From: Larimichthys crocea | Lineage: Eukaryota; Chordata; Actinopteri; Sciaenidae | DNA length: 64,000 nt | Direction of reading: 5' to 3' | Assembly (NCBI RefSeq): GCF_000972845.2 | Contig: NC_040027.1 | Span: 11,585,760 to 11,649,759, forward strand | Shown: in pieces, positions 35,441 to 48,985 of the stretch | Numbering within the stretch: position 1 is the first letter of the stretch | Layout of the letters: every line of letters starts with the position of its first letter | The notes under the pieces: model-generated | Told to the model about the DNA's origin: nothing | Database searches by the model: none | Seen by the model: only the letters and a program-made list of their open reading frames with translations | Program-made: the position numbers and the translations under genes

Positions 35441-36003
35441 ATTTAAACAAGGCCGCAACCTCTGTTTAAGTGTTTGGAGTCTAACCATGGAAACCTTCAT
35501 GATGCTTTACTCCAGGCGCAGGTATCATAGTGAAAGTCGGTTAAACGCATTAACAGTGACGTGTTCAGTACGAGCACGGCTGTGTTGGCGTTACATTTCT
35601 TACAAAATGGAGGCGCTTATGTGTGTGTGTGTGGATTCAAACGCAGCCATGTGTGCAGACTGTGTGGATGTGACGCCGGCGCTCACTCCAGGTGGCTGCT
35701 CATCACTCCCCGTGCTGTAATATGTGGACCGCGCCTCAGACTACACGTGTCACGTGTGTGTGTGTGTGTGTGGATCACACTCAGACAGACGTTGCTGAGA
35801 ATTCCTGTACATCCGTTTCTCTCTGCCCTCCATGTCGTGCCCTCTCTCTAATTTGTCTCCCTCCTCCCTCTCTCCGTGTCTTTGAGGCCACTGGCCGAGA
35901 CAGGCTTGCACGCTGCAGTATTGATGTGGACGGTTAGTTAGCTCTTCCTCCACATATAGTCCTTCCTGTCTAATTAGTGTCGAAGGAGAAGAGCCTGTCA
36001 CAG

Positions 36004-36066
36004 TGTGTGTGTGTGTGCGTGCGTATGAGGTGTGTATGTGTGTGTATGTGTGTGTGTGTGTGTGTA
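36004..36066. repeat. imperfect (GT)n microsatellite
   Basis: GT runs with GC and AT steps over about 63 bp. Confidence 0.9.
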
Positions 36067-39000
36067 CTAGCCTCTGCTCTCTTATCTCAGGGCTCTCATT
36101 AACCAGGCTTTGTTTTCCTTAGCTTCATTAGCATTCCCATGACAGTGGCTGTTACCTCAGCACTAGGCTAAATGCTAAATGGTAGCCATAAGAAGCCAGT
36201 CTGCCCCTTTTCATTAACATTAGCCTGTTTACATTGTCTAAGTGTTTGTAAGTGCAGTGACACAGCTTTCCCTAATAGCTCTTTGGCACTGGGTCTACAT
36301 ATCAAGTGTTTGCTTTAGCTGCCCTGCTTAAAAAATAGTAAGAGACAAATCATCTCTCCTGCAGAATATGTTCAACCTGTTTTCACTTTTGGGTGAGTCC
36401 ACTCTCCCGTGCCCACGAGGAGTCCAGACTACTCTATTAACATGAAGGCAGAATCTGCACAGACATGTTTCCTCCGGGTGTACGACACACTGGAGTTTCT
36501 AATATCACTCCCCGGCCAGACTGCAGAGAGAAAACAAGAAAAAAAAGGGAACAAGCGTAGAAAGCACCAGGAGGCGAGCTGATCCGGGGACAGACGTGGG
36601 GGAGGTGGAGGCAGAGGGAGCGGAAAAATGGAAAATGAATGAGCCCAGCAGGAGGGATGGAAGGGGGCTGTAGGAGGTTGTTTGAGGGGTCCCAGTATAT
36701 GTTCCTCATTACAGTGGGGTATTCTCTGGAGAGCTTGTGATGAATCAGGGAGAGATATGTAAAAGAGACAGGAGAACACCTGTGCTAAGGTGACGCAGGA
36801 GCGAAGGGTGCAACTACCATCCATCCGTAATGATCACCATGGAGACCATGGAGAAGAATGCTGAGCAGAACCCGCCATCGTCCCAGAGGAAGGGTTCAAA
36901 GGCCAGGCGCTCCGCATTTCCTCCATCCATCCTCTGTCTCCTTCTCCCCGGTAACATAACATACTCCCTAATGATAAACAATACTACACATTGCACACAT
37001 GGGTCCTTACTCCAAACCCACTGGCAAAGGAACATAATGATGGTTTTCCCCATTACCTTGCTTTATTATCACAACTAAGCGTAAAACCATCTTACAGTAC
37101 ATCGCATTTAGTTTGTTTAATTGTATTTTTTGTCATGAGTTACGTTGTTGTCTCCTTGTATTGCAGTTGAGAGCAGAGACCGTTTGGAAAACTCTACACC
37201 TGAAACTCGGATGACGGCTGCCAAGCGGCTTGATATATTTTTAGAGCTTGTTTATGTGTGTGTTTGATTAAGGCGGTGTAGGCGATGTCCTCGATGAATA
37301 TACTTTATTTGACCTCATCAAGGAGTTGACTCGCTCAGGGCATGCAGTATGTGAACCTTCTGATGGAGGTGGGAAGCCAAACAAGAGTGGACCGAGGTCA
37401 GGAGGAGGTATAAAACTGTATGAGTTGGGTATCTTTGCACATTTCAACAAATCTGCCCAAAGCATGGTTCATCACAACAAAAACCTTCCTGAACAGAAAA
37501 ACTGGATTAATGTTCCTCTTTGCGATCTCGGCAGTTCTCCAGCATATCGTGTCTAAAGTGACATCATGTCTACCTCCCACAGACAGATAATGTCAAATTG
37601 AATCCCTCTTTCTTGTATATGCTATTTATTTTTGTGGGTATGGATATTAATGTATCCACTGTGTGATTAATTCCGGTATTTTAATGTTGCATGTCTACTG
37701 TGAGAAAGGCCAAGAGATCAGATAAACACGACGTTGCACAGTGGTGTGTTTGGAAAGGTAATGACAGTAATCACTTTCTCATCAATGTGCTGCTGCTCCC
37801 CCCCGGCGCTTGGAGGCACCACCGGCCCTGCTAGACGCCAGATCGTGCTACAGCAGAAGTTGTGCAAGGGTCAACTTTTCTGCCTGGTTGCGTTTTGTTT
37901 TATTATGTGTTGTTCTGGCGGAGCTCTCTCTGTTTCCTGCAACAACGCAGTGGTCTCATTGTAATGGATGCGGTGACAAATCTATTGTCGGTTTGAATGT
38001 AGCTTTGAAACGAAGCTTAATGGGAGAAAAACTTCAGCCTGTCTGAAACACTGTTACACGTCGGCTTTACTGAACGTGTGAGTGAATCAGAATCAAAGAG
38101 CGCCGGGCTTCTTTAAAGTCACCTTTTTGTACCACTCTTAAAAAATAAAGAGAAATCTAAGACTCTTCAGCAGGCGGTAGACTCAATCATCCACGATGTA
38201 ATGCAGCCACAAGATATGTATTTTCCGTAAGGGCTGTTCCTATCTCTCTGTCTCCTCTGTCAGATGAATATTACTCATGGATTGAAAGAGGTGAGACTGA
38301 AGTGAGTAAATATGCAGAAAGCTGTCATAGCTTCTATCCGTCCTTCTTCATCCTCTTCTTCCCCTTTCCACCACCTCTCCCCTCTCTCTCCAGACCGCCC
38401 ACTAACCCCGTCCATCAGCAGCCCTGTGCATACATATCCTTGCAGAAGCTGAAGTGGTCATTATTCACAGCTTAGTCCATGGCTGTCCATGCTGTGAAAT
38501 ACCTCACACTGTGCTAACATGCGTTCAGAAATGCAATGAGCATATAGAATAACTATTCTACATGTTAACCAGGCATCTCTCTCGGGACCCCTACAGCCAG
38601 TCCTAACAATACACTCATAATGAAAAGGTGTTTCCATCATCCACTCTGAGGTAAAGTGAAAAGAAAGGCCTGTTGTAGTATGAAAATATACAGAAATATT
38701 CTCTTGTTCTGTTCTTTTCTTTTCTTTTCTAACCCGCCATCCATCTCAAGATCATGTAGTCTTTATCTCAGTATCAATTTGGCCTTTTGTCCACAGGACC
38801 TCCCCAAGGATCCATTCACTAAATGGAAAAAACCCCTCTCACTGATGGATTTACACACGTGCACGAGCAGCACACAGTGGCAATATAATAATGTTATTTC
38901 AACAGCATGGCCAGTGACCCCTCTAAAGAGGATCCCTACTGTGGCTGTATACACATAACCTTAATAATTCACCCACACACTGCTCTCAAACACACACACA

Positions 39001-39560
39001 CACAAAGAAAAAGGTCTAAATAATTTACACAGAGACGTCTAGCCCCCAGCATGAATAAGTAGGAGGCAGCCTACTGGCCAATTGCACACCTCTCTCTGTC
39101 CGTGTACACAGTTTAATCAGCTCATAAATATTCCACTGCTTACTTACTTGATAGTCTCACTAATTCTGTATTCAATTGTGTCTGCACTTAGTGAGTCTTT
39201 AAATTGTGGCGTTAAGAGACAGATTGGAGATACTTTTTCACACACATTTGAGCAATGAAGATGTGAGGGCATGCAGATGTTTAATTCATCGTTGCTGTAA
39301 TTAGATACCATTAACCTACAGTGTGCAGCTCTTATCTTCTGATTTGTTTCATCCTTTAGACCGAATGTTTGTTTGCTTCCCATCTCCTCTTGTTATCTTG
39401 GCTTTAAAAACTCTTTACCAACTCTAACAAGTCCCAGTTTGGCTGTTTTCCTTCTATAATTCAATACTATGCTGCGCAAACACAATACCATGAGAGGTGT
39501 CTGTGAATCCACTTTATTTTTTGATTTCATCTGTGTGTAACTGAACTTACCCACCATGGT
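36067..39560. other. gene-free DNA
   Basis: Unique sequence. Two acceptor-like sites (polypyrimidine then CAG at about 37166 and at 38798) open onto short frames without matching donors, so I do not call exons. Short CA run near 38991-39004. Confidence 0.45.
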
Positions 39561-42500
39561 TTTGTTGCAGTATCACGTTCATTCTTGGAAAAAAACAGGA
39601 TTTGTTTATCTGTTTCGTTGAAATCTGTTTCCAATATTACTGACTCCTATGAACCAAATGAGAACCAACATGGAGGGGTCAGCGGTAAGATAAGAGAGTT
39701 ATTGTTATTACTGTGTAGTCCTAAAATAATAATAACTTATATTTATGAAAGAAAAAAAACACCTATCACCGTTGGTCTTAATACAGAGCAATGCAGCAGG
39801 GATCTTATGTTTAATAACCCAAATGTGATTAAGCAAACAGAACACATTCATTTTTAAATAAATTACAAGTAAACAACACTGCAAGTTGATTAAATTGACA
39901 AATAGAGCATAAATGGGTAATTAAACTTTGAATGGATAAAACAGAAAAGGAGATTTTTGGATAAGGATTATTGACCAAATACTCTTGTGCTGAGCAGAGA
40001 AACAGAATTCAATTGCAGAAATTGCAATTAGTGCACTAATCATGATTTGGGGAAGTGCTGGTCAATAATGGCACATGTGGACTGATGGACCTGTGGCAGG
40101 TGTGAGACTCAAATGACATCAGATCATAAAGTTTAAATTTAGACTACTAAAATAAGACCAAACATGACATATGTAAACCTCACTATGATCAAATAACTAT
40201 CCAGTACTAATGAAACAAATCAAAGGAACACAATATTAATTTGACTAATGGCCTCACTGAAACGCCTTCATTAAATATTCCACAGAGGTTCATTCCCTAA
40301 ATTAAATCTTAATTCCAAAGTAATACAATACAAGCATGAGACACTTTGCAAGTGCACAACACAACACATAAAACAGCATCTTTAAATTACTAAACAATTA
40401 CAGCGGTGTATGGTCGATGTGCTCCTGATGCAGGCGCTATACGGCAGTGAGGGAGTCCAGACATGTGAGGGAGGTCCTGGAACATAAAGTTCATTACAGA
40501 GAAAGTGATGTATTGGCTGTCTGCGACACGAGGCAGCCTGTGTAGTGTAGACCTTGTGCTGAGTTCATGTGCCGTTCAGTCTGCTGCCGACATCATTTGA
40601 AGTGTGTTACATTCTTGAGTTTATTAAGTTTGTCACTGTTTTGTCAGTAGAGACTGTTTGTCTGACTGACTGCTGTCAGACGTCAAGGAAACTCTGCATC
40701 TGTGTAGCTCTGTTTCTGAAATCCTCCCAATTTGGGGAGGGTAAAACCAGTAGGAGACTGTACCAAGATAGTAGTGTTGCAACAACAGTAGTGCTTCTCA
40801 TCCATAGATGCTTGATGGAGATTGACCAAGTGCAATTTCCCTGGAAACACGAGGATGAGCCAGTCATGTGCTGTCTTTACTGATACTGTCTTTATTTTTA
40901 ATTACTACAGACTAAATTGGCACAATTATGGGAACATAAGAAAGTTATCATGTTCCTGTTATGCTGCATCATGTGTGCCATAAGGCTGCATTTAAGAATA
41001 ATACTCTGGAGAGTTGTAGTTCTGAGTTTTGGTGACAGCAACTGCAATAACGGAGCAAAAATGTCATTGTTTTTCAGTTCTGTTTGGTCTTTACTACTCC
41101 CCTTCCACCTCTTACCTGCTTGTCCTCCTTGACCTGTCCTGACTTGACACTATCTGTCGTCCTGGCAGCTTAATGGTCAGTAGGGCACTGTTGCTATAGC
41201 AGCGCAGATCATGACAATTAGTCCAGACTGTGGAGAAGGAAGAAAGGAGGGAGGGGTGAAACAGATTCAGAAAGAGATCAATAGAGAGAACCAGATTTCT
41301 GTGTCCCACTGTGTCTCTCTCAGCAGGGGATTCTGCTGTTCTCCTGCAGTTATCTCTGTGGCTCTATGAGTGTGTCATTTTAGTGGTAATTAAACTGTCC
41401 GTTAAATCAGCGATGCAGAGGCTTAAGGAGCCCGGGCTCCTCACGTCATCCTTGGCTCCTTTTCATAGCAGAAGCTTTGGGAGCGAGCAACAAGGATGAA
41501 ATACTATCATAATTGGAGCTAAAATTAGGTCCTGCAGAGGGAATATCTGTATGTATGCATGATATGTAAAGCAAGAGAACGACAGGAGGAAGAAGGTATG
41601 AAGAGAGTAGACAGAGGGAGAAGCAAAGAGAGAGAGAGGAGTACAGATGGAGGGAGAGGTTGAGGGAGAAAGAAAGTGGAATTGCATAAAACGCTGAGCG
41701 CTCAGGGTGCTGCATGTCAGCGGGTATCAGGGGGAGTATTTGGTGGCCTGGAGCCAGTATGAGTGAGATGAGGGGAGGCGAGCCTGCAGAGCCAATAAAT
41801 TACAGGCCTTCAAGCCCCACTTTACATTAATGGAATGTGCAGCACTGTTCTCTCCAGTCGGCCACTGAGATTAAAGAGTAGGGAAATGGCTGTGGACAGG
41901 CTCTCCCCGGCCTGGGCTCTCTGTGTGATATGGGTCTTCAGAAACCCCCAGAGTGGCCCTACGGTGCAAAGACACCACGAAACGGCCACGACGGTGCATG
42001 GAGACCCGTTTTTAGTAAAAAATATATCCCGAGAAAAGCCGTAAGGCGTCTTTACCTGCGATCGCAATGAACCAGAAGACGTGTTTTCAGGGATAATGGT
42101 AGAAAATCCTCACTTGGGTTGTTTATGTGAAATGCTGTATTAAAGATCAGTTTATGGGAAAGACAGCGTGGATACAGTGTGGTACTCTGAAGATTTCTGA
42201 CAGATTATGTGGGATAAAGTGTGCTAGTATGAGAGAATGGCTGGAGCATATCCACCTAAACCCTGCTCTCTTTCACAGCCCCTAAATCCATTACCCCACC
42301 ATTCATCTCTCAATTGAACTGTGCCACTGCTGTGTCTCTGCCTGTCTCCTGGTGGTTTTAGACTTGTTTGATGGAATCAGATGCATCGGGGAAGATTCAA
42401 TTAAAATGCCGTTGCCTTTCTTAACTACTTCTCATCGCTCGCATGTCTCCTGCCAGTCTTTTAAAGTGATTACACACAATTATTTCAATTAGATGTCAGG

Positions 42501-43917
42501 AAGTAGTGCCATCATCATCAGACAGTAATCAGGTTGTGGTGGAGCAGTGGGAGACAGAAAGCGACAGCTCCTCTCGTTCTCTTTCATTAAAGATGGAGGA
42601 GAACATCGTTGAGCGCTTTTTTCGCTTCCCTTTCTTATTTTCTTCCCATTTTTCACAATGTGGCACACTTCTAGAGACGCATGAAAAAGACACTCTTTGT
42701 ACCCCCTGCAAGCTGTTCTCATCTCCGCTAATGAATGAAATCCATTTTTGGATCTCTTTCTGAGAGAGACGGTTGAAGATGAGGGATTGAGTGAGACACA
42801 AAAGGAAGAGCAGGCCTCCTGTTGTCTCCTGGACAGAGTCAAATAGAGCAGGAAGAGGAAAAAGAGATTACACAGCCTTCTGGCTATACTTTACAGTGGG
42901 GAGTGGTTAGAATAAGATCTGGCTGAATTTCTGTCATTTAACTGAGAATTTCACATGCAATTCAAATTGACGCTGGCGTAAAGAATGACAGACATTAAAC
43001 AGTCCGATGTGAAAGATTTAGGGGCTCTACAGAGTGTGGAAGTAGCTCATAACTACAGAAGCTCTAGGTTAGGCCTGTCACATTTTGTAGGAAGGACACT
43101 AAGGGGTTGCAATCAGCAACTACACCGCTAGATGGAACTAAATCCTACAGATTCAGGAAGAACACAAAGACTTGCTTTTCTTTATGTTCCCCCATGTCAA
43201 TCATCCAGAGTTCATAAGTTGAGCTGGTTGTGATGAGTTACGGAGGTCTGTGTTTCTGCATGCTGTCCTTGAGGAGCGGAATATGCTATAGGAGCTCCCA
43301 TGGGACTGAAATATGGTAACGGAGCTAGTGCGGGAGCTGCCGGGGCTCTGTGTTGTGATAACAGAGGCTTTGCAGGAGGAGACACACACAGCATAATGAA
43401 TAAACCCACCGCCCACTGCAGCACACACAAACACACAGTTACACACACTCAGGAACACACGTGCACTCGCACATACAGTGCATGTTCTTCTTTAATCCCA
43501 TCTTTCCCTGCTTGTAATATTTTCGCACAACATCGTAATGAAGAACACAGTGCACACACACACACAGAGTGCACACACACACACTATTCGGTGGCGGCCC
43601 AGCCCTCTGCAGCACATGCTTGGTTGCTTAGCCGAGGCCACGCTGACTGCATGTCTTACAGCAGCATCAGTATGCTGCGAGCATGGTCCTGTGTCTACAC
43701 CACTCTCCCCTCCCTCCCGTCGTCCACCCCTCCTTTATGCCTCCCTCTCAGTTCTCTGTCTTACCCCCATCACTCTCGCCACGCTTACTTGGCTCCGGCG
43801 CTCCCTCCATTCCTGATCTCTCCCTCTTACGGTGTAAAACAAAGCCAGATTTAGGATAGTTATTGCTTACGGAGCTGTTTGTGTATGCATCTCTTTAATA
43901 TTTTCTTATCTTTGAAT
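39561..43917. other. gene-free DNA, AT-rich then mixed
   Basis: 39.6-40.4 kb is AT-rich unique sequence. A purine-rich patch spans about 41575-41685. CA runs with interruptions lie at about 43384-43475 and 43549-43585 and account for the His-Thr frame at 43300-43854. No exon-like segment recognised. Confidence 0.45.
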
Positions 43918-43944
43918 TGTGTGTGTGTGTGTGTGTGTGTGTGT
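43918..43944. repeat. (GT)n microsatellite
   Basis: Pure GT tract of 27 bp. Confidence 0.94.
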
Positions 43945-44250
43945 TTCCTGTACTCCCTCATGTTTCACTTGTCTCTCCACTTCATCTCTCAGTGGTCTCC
44001 CTCCTTCAACGCCTCTTTGCGTCATCGCTGGCTGTGCTTTTGGGTTGTCGGGTCCAAATGGGGAACAGCGTGGTAGGCTAATTATACCGTTAGGATCCAA
44101 CCATATTGGCTAATGTTGTTTTTCTTCTTCTTCTTCTCTCTGTTGTATTGTAAGCAGGGGACGGACCCATTAATTGCTCTGCTGATGGCTGTCATCATCC
44201 ACACCCCTCTATGTCCGACACAGAGGGGTAGAGTGTGTGTGTGTTTTGTA

Positions 44251-44255
<5 letters not shown>

Positions 44256-44304
<49 letters not shown>
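44256..44304. repeat. (GT)n microsatellite
   Basis: Pure GT tract of about 49 bp, preceded by a shorter GT run. Confidence 0.96.
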
Positions 44305-44306
<2 letters not shown>

Positions 44307-44947
44307 TCTCAGCGGGTGTCTGATGGGAGGGTGCTCAAGTGTGGAGGACTCATCATGGGTTATTAGGAGCATGCAGGGGGGCCATCAAGCGTGAGAGATG
44401 GAGAGATAGAGGTGGCAGAGAGAGGAAGATGGTTAAGAGCAAAGTAGTGCTGGTCTCTCATTGAGTTTCCTCTCCTCTCCCCACGCTCCTTAAAATGCTT
44501 TTTTGGCAGTTTTGGATCAACTTTTATTGCCATAAATAATATATTTCCAGGCACTGAACTTCATAATGTTGGAGGATTTCCATGAGACAGATTTTATATT
44601 TCAAAATTGGATCAGCAGAGGCCGAGATACTCAGACTTTAAGTCCAAAACGTGGGTTTAAGTTATTAAATTGCAGTCCTACACTTCCCATAATGCATCTT
44701 TTGTTAGACCGTCCTCACTTGGTAAACACCCGCAGTGTGTACTGCATCACGTGCTTTCTGTTTCTGTAGCTCTAAAGATGAGATAACTCTGCTGACTTCA
44801 CTATGACACCATCAGGGTCATTCTCTGAGACAGCCATTTTCACTGGCTCAGCAGTGCCAGCCCTGACTAATGTCACAGGAGCGTTTGTGGTATGAATGAG
44901 TGCTGTCGTGTAGCATTTAGTGACACATACACAGCCCACGCGCCGGC

Positions 44948-45135
44948 CTTTCATTAGCCAATCTTAATTTCCTCCCGAGCGTCCTCACACACTGACATAA
45001 GGATAAAGATAAGAATCCAGACAGCCTCGTACACCATGATTAATTCATCTCATATTCTGCTTGCCTAGGATGAATGTGCAGTTAATATTTAATATTCCTG
45101 CGCTTTTTCAGATGATTGCAACATGATTATGAGAG
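44948..45135. promoter_or_regulatory. candidate conserved regulatory segment (GATA and homeodomain motifs)
   Basis: GGATAA and AGATAAG GATA-factor cores sit 2 bp apart at about 45001-45012, followed by GATTAATTC and AGTTAATATTTAAT homeodomain-type cores. The block is unique sequence and contains no repeat. Motifs are visible; regulatory function is inference. Confidence 0.28.
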
Positions 45136-45689
45136 GGACACATGGGTGGGTGTGCATGTTTGGGAGGTGAAAGAGGGGGCAAGACGGGAGAGAGGGAGGC
45201 AGCGAGTGGAATCACACGTTTGGCAAATTGCTTTGTTACTACAGTTTGTGCTTAACCAGTAACACTAATGTGACACTTGAGTAATTGGAATTGAAAACAA
45301 AATGAGACTGAAAGAGACAATTAAAGAGAGAGAAGAGGAGATGACGGGGGAGGACGAGGAGGAGCGAGGCAGCCGAGGCATTACCATATGTAGTTCAGTG
45401 TGCGGGGTGAAATGTGTGCTGACACAGTTTGTTGCTGTGCGTCTGAGCAGCACACGGATAAACACAGAGTGCACCTCTAGCTTTATTTTTTATGCTGTAT
45501 GGAAAGGGAATTGCATTTTTTCCCCCCATTTATGAAACACAACAATGAGTAACTACATAGTGTTTGCAGTATATACATTAATCTCTCCCCTCTGGTAACA
45601 GGCAGCGTGAAAGAAAAGCATTTAATAATAACAGGGAGAGAGAGAGAGGAGAGAGGAGACACGGATCTCATATCACATGATAAAACAAC

Positions 45690-45815
45690 CCTTGAAATGT
45701 TATTATTGTTCATAATTGGAGCCTTTAATAAGCCGGCTATGAGGTCATGGTGTATTAATGGTGTATATTACAATAATTCGCCAGATTCACAAAGCAATGG
45801 AGACTCTGGATAAGC
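45690..45815. promoter_or_regulatory. candidate conserved regulatory segment
   Basis: Unique AT-rich block with CATAATTGG, TTTAATAAG, GTATTAATGG and CAATAATTC homeodomain-type cores and a GAGGTCATGG nuclear-receptor-type half-site. It follows a GA-rich run. Evidence is composition and motif density only. Confidence 0.25.
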
Positions 45816-46004
45816 TGTAATATTACACTAAAACACCCCTGACTCCCTCGCTGCCTTGCATGAAAATTATGTGGTAATTATACTTCTGCGAGGATACATG
45901 TAAACGTATGTGCAGATTTACGTGGCAGAAGCTGACTCTAACTCACTCAGAGTTGTTGCTTCGGGCCCCGGCGTTCTTTCTTTTCTGAGACAAGTTTGAA
46001 ATAA

Positions 46005-46049
46005 AAAACTGAAACTGAGATGTACGTGTTTAAAACAGAAACCGAAACT
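46005..46049 (+). promoter_or_regulatory. pair of IRF/ISRE-like elements
   Basis: GAAACCGAAACT at 46038-46049 matches the interferon-stimulated response element form GAAANNGAAACT. AAAACTGAAACT at 46005-46016 matches in all but the first base. They lie 33 bp apart on the same strand. Binding by IRF or STAT1/2/IRF9 complexes is what such sites do when active; activity here is unproven. Confidence 0.35.
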
Positions 46050-46897
46050 TCTTCAGATGACACCAAATCCGTGTTCGCAGACGGAGAAGCAGTGCTCCTG
46101 TCCTGACGGTGTCATGTTGTAGTCGTATGTAAAGGTAATGTGAAGTATAAGAGTCGTGGGACTGATGGAAAAGTTAATTAGAGGCTCGGCCAGTCGTCCC
46201 CACCTTCTGACCCATTTCCACCCCTCCCATCATCCCCCTCTACAGCTCCCCTTATCTGTCATTCACAGTCCCAGCACTGCTAATGAGCTTATTCTGAGCC
46301 ATACATTATGTCTGCAGCTGTACCTTTTTCTCCGTACAGTGCAGCACGGCTTCTTTTTTTTCCTCCCTCCACCAGAAAGCGAGAGATGGCTGTTGGCTCC
46401 CACCATGTCTCCAATTAGATGCCCTTCTATTCATCCTTCTGTCATTTCTCCCTCTTCTCTCCTGTCCTCTTGTTTCTCCCGTCTGCCGGTGTTGGAGGCA
46501 GGTTGTAAAACAGGCTGCCTTATCCAAATGGAGACGAGCCCTGCGGTCGCTGCAGTTTTGTTACTGAGGCAGAGTCACATTAGCCTCTTTAGTCTGGGTG
46601 CATGTGTGTGGTCCTGGTGTGTGTGTGTGTGTGTGCCTGTGTGTGCTTTGAGGCTGTGTGTGACATTAGCCTCGCAGTCACAGGTAATGATCTCATCTCC
46701 CCGCTGGTGACTAGAGGCATACAAAGAGAATTACACACACAGACACACACACACACACTCTCACACACACTGTGAGAGGCAAAGATGGGGAGCAGAGATT
46801 GGTATTGTAATGGTACTCTAATGGGCTACCTGACAAGTGCTTTTTCTTAATGCTATGCCTCTCCCTCTCCCTGCTTCTCCCTCCCTCCCTCCTCCAG

Positions 46898-46954
46898 GTG
46901 CATTTTCCATCTTTGATGAGCAGTGATATGGACACCAGATGTGTTGACGTCCAG
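46898..46954 (+). other. candidate 57-bp exon (cassette or alternative first coding exon)
   Basis: A long pyrimidine tract (about 46855-46895) ends in CTCCAG, and the segment is closed by CAG|GTATGT. Both are strong splice sites, and CTTAAT-type branch-point candidates lie upstream near 46845. The length is exactly 19 codons. Only the first frame is open, reading VHFPSLMSSDMDTRCVDVQ; the other two hit stops. An internal ATG (GATATGG, G at -3 and G at +4) would give a nine-residue N-terminal stub ending in phase 0. I do not recognise the peptide. If real, it is a cassette exon or the start of the coding part of a gene that continues to the right. Chance matches to splice sites are common in pyrimidine-rich DNA, so confidence is limited. 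Confidence 0.4.
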
Positions 46955-48955
46955 GTATGTATTCAGTTCTCATAAACACTGTTTGTGTGCATCAAACACT
47001 CCACTTCTTTTAAATAATACCACCCTGTCATCACATCATAACCTGTTATTTGTTCTGCCGGCTCTACCTTTAGTTCAGCTGCTTTTAAACCGAATCTACG
47101 GCTTTGTCCGAAATCGCTCCCTGTTTATACGACACAGCGCTCTATATTTACCCTCCACCATTTTATTTAGAGTGTCAGGATGTGAATTTTATGCACTCTG
47201 TAGTGCCTGCAAATGTGCGTTTATACATGCAGACATTATGTTTGTGTGACTCTACACCTGTCAGTGATGACGATGATTCATAAGTATCATAAATCTCAAT
47301 TTACGGCTCACTATAGAGTAAAGCAGTGCCATTCAGATACAAAAAAAGAAAAGAAATGTAGACTTTTTTTAGCATTTAACATCATAAAGTGTCGAAACAG
47401 AAAAACAGACTTATGGTTTCTCTGAACCATCACAAGAACTCACACTCTATCTGCCACACATGCACACACACAGCAACAACAACGTTGTTATATTACCTTT
47501 TCTTCTTTGCCGAGATCCAGGAAACACGAAGGGAAGCTCCTGTGTGATTTCTCTGCAAAGTATGTCCAGAAAGTTTGATGCTTCTCAACGTGATGCCTAT
47601 GAATATTATATTTTTAACTACTGCAGCGGACTCGTTGCAAATTAAACACACTGGCTTGGTGTTTAAAGAGAGTTTTCATTGTTGGTTTTACGTTTCAGGG
47701 TTGATGGAGAGTTTTTAGTGGAGCACTTTCCTACTTGTGACTGTCGACAGCTAAATATTTGAAAAAGCTGCTGAGGTGGTCGTAAATCATGTCAGAAAAC
47801 GCTGATTTGTTAAATCAGCCGGTGTGTCACATCTATACACATCCTGCCTGAATGCTACATGTGCAACTCAACAAAGAAGGGACTGAAGCGATATGGCTCC
47901 TTCGTTACTACTTACAAACTGTATTTCCTTTACTTATTTTGTCATATATCAGATTTATGTATGCTCGGCCACTGCTCGGAGGTTTCTTCCACGGGCCGCG
48001 AATGGAATGGGCTGGGAGTAAAGCAAGCAAGTGCCTTTCTATAGGGAGTAGTGAGGCAGGAGCTGGACACTGCTTAAATCACACAACAACAAGAGAGGAG
48101 CGCTGCAAACTCTGCTCCTGTTGTATCAGCCACAGTTTTTTAAAAATCAGTACTGCATTGTCAGATTGAACCAAATCTTCAACATTTTCATCTCGGAGGC
48201 AGCAACACGATGACAAATTCTTCCCTGAATCCTGCAGATCTTATGGAACTTTAATTCAATACACCAAACCTGCTATTAGATTCAACAATCCTGATGAATC
48301 CTGCAGCCCATCCACCTGCTATCAGATCAGTTTTTTCTAGCACCGAGCAGCCTCTCCACCCCACAGACCCACTATGATTCTCTCATGCTCCTTGTTCTCT
48401 GTTTTTCTATTTATACCCACTGAGATGAGCAATGAGCCCCAGGCAGCCCTCACTCACCAACACACACACACACACACACGCTGTGAGGTAAGGCTGAGGT
48501 GGAGGTTACAGGGTTTCATCAACAGTGTGCCTGACCGTACGAACTAATGTAATGCAGTTAGCTGTGTTGTCAGGCCTCAGAAAGCACACAGAGGACTGGA
48601 GTTCCCGCTGTGTCCTTGCTTTCAGCCACGTGTTTGGACATTCTGCTGCGCAGCCTTAAAGGGAAAATCCACTCAAGGAAACAAACAAACATCTTTTGCT
48701 CATTCCGGGTGTGTAAATATGAAAATGTGATGAACAAGAGAGTCAAGGCTGTCTTGGCAGAATCATCAAGAGACACACCCTGAAGCGACGCTGTGGCAGT
48801 AATTGGGGTGATTTTACGAGGCGGTGAGCTTTTCAGTTGGTAGTTGTTATCAAAGCCACGATATCAGGCATTTTTTGGAATGCAAGAGCTAAAATAAGTT
48901 TTGTATGAATCCATAAAGTCACGACTTTTTCCCCTGAATCATGCTGAAGAAGCAG
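46955..48955. other. gene-free DNA (intron if the preceding exon is real)
   Basis: No second exon-like segment follows within this stretch. A short CA run lies at 48461-48479. Open frames are short and without splice sites. Confidence 0.45.
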
Positions 48956-48958
48956 CAC

Positions 48959-48985
48959 GAGAGAGAGAGAGAGAGAGAGAGAGAG
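48959..48985. repeat. (GA)n microsatellite
   Basis: Pure GA tract of 27 bp. Confidence 0.95.

Noticed and set aside
36830..36955. ATG in good context followed by a short open frame to a GTAACA
   Set aside because: The donor is poor and there is no promoter signal; the peptide is not recognised.
38763..38958. Acceptor-like TTTTGTCCACAG followed by an open frame
   Set aside because: No donor closes an exon, and the frame ends without recognisable domain.
43300..43854. 184-codon open frame
   Set aside because: His-Thr runs from CA arrays followed by a Pro/Ser/Leu run from pyrimidine-rich DNA.
46156..46710. 184-codon open frame
   Set aside because: Pyrimidine-rich composition and a terminal GT-array Val-Cys run; no family recognised.
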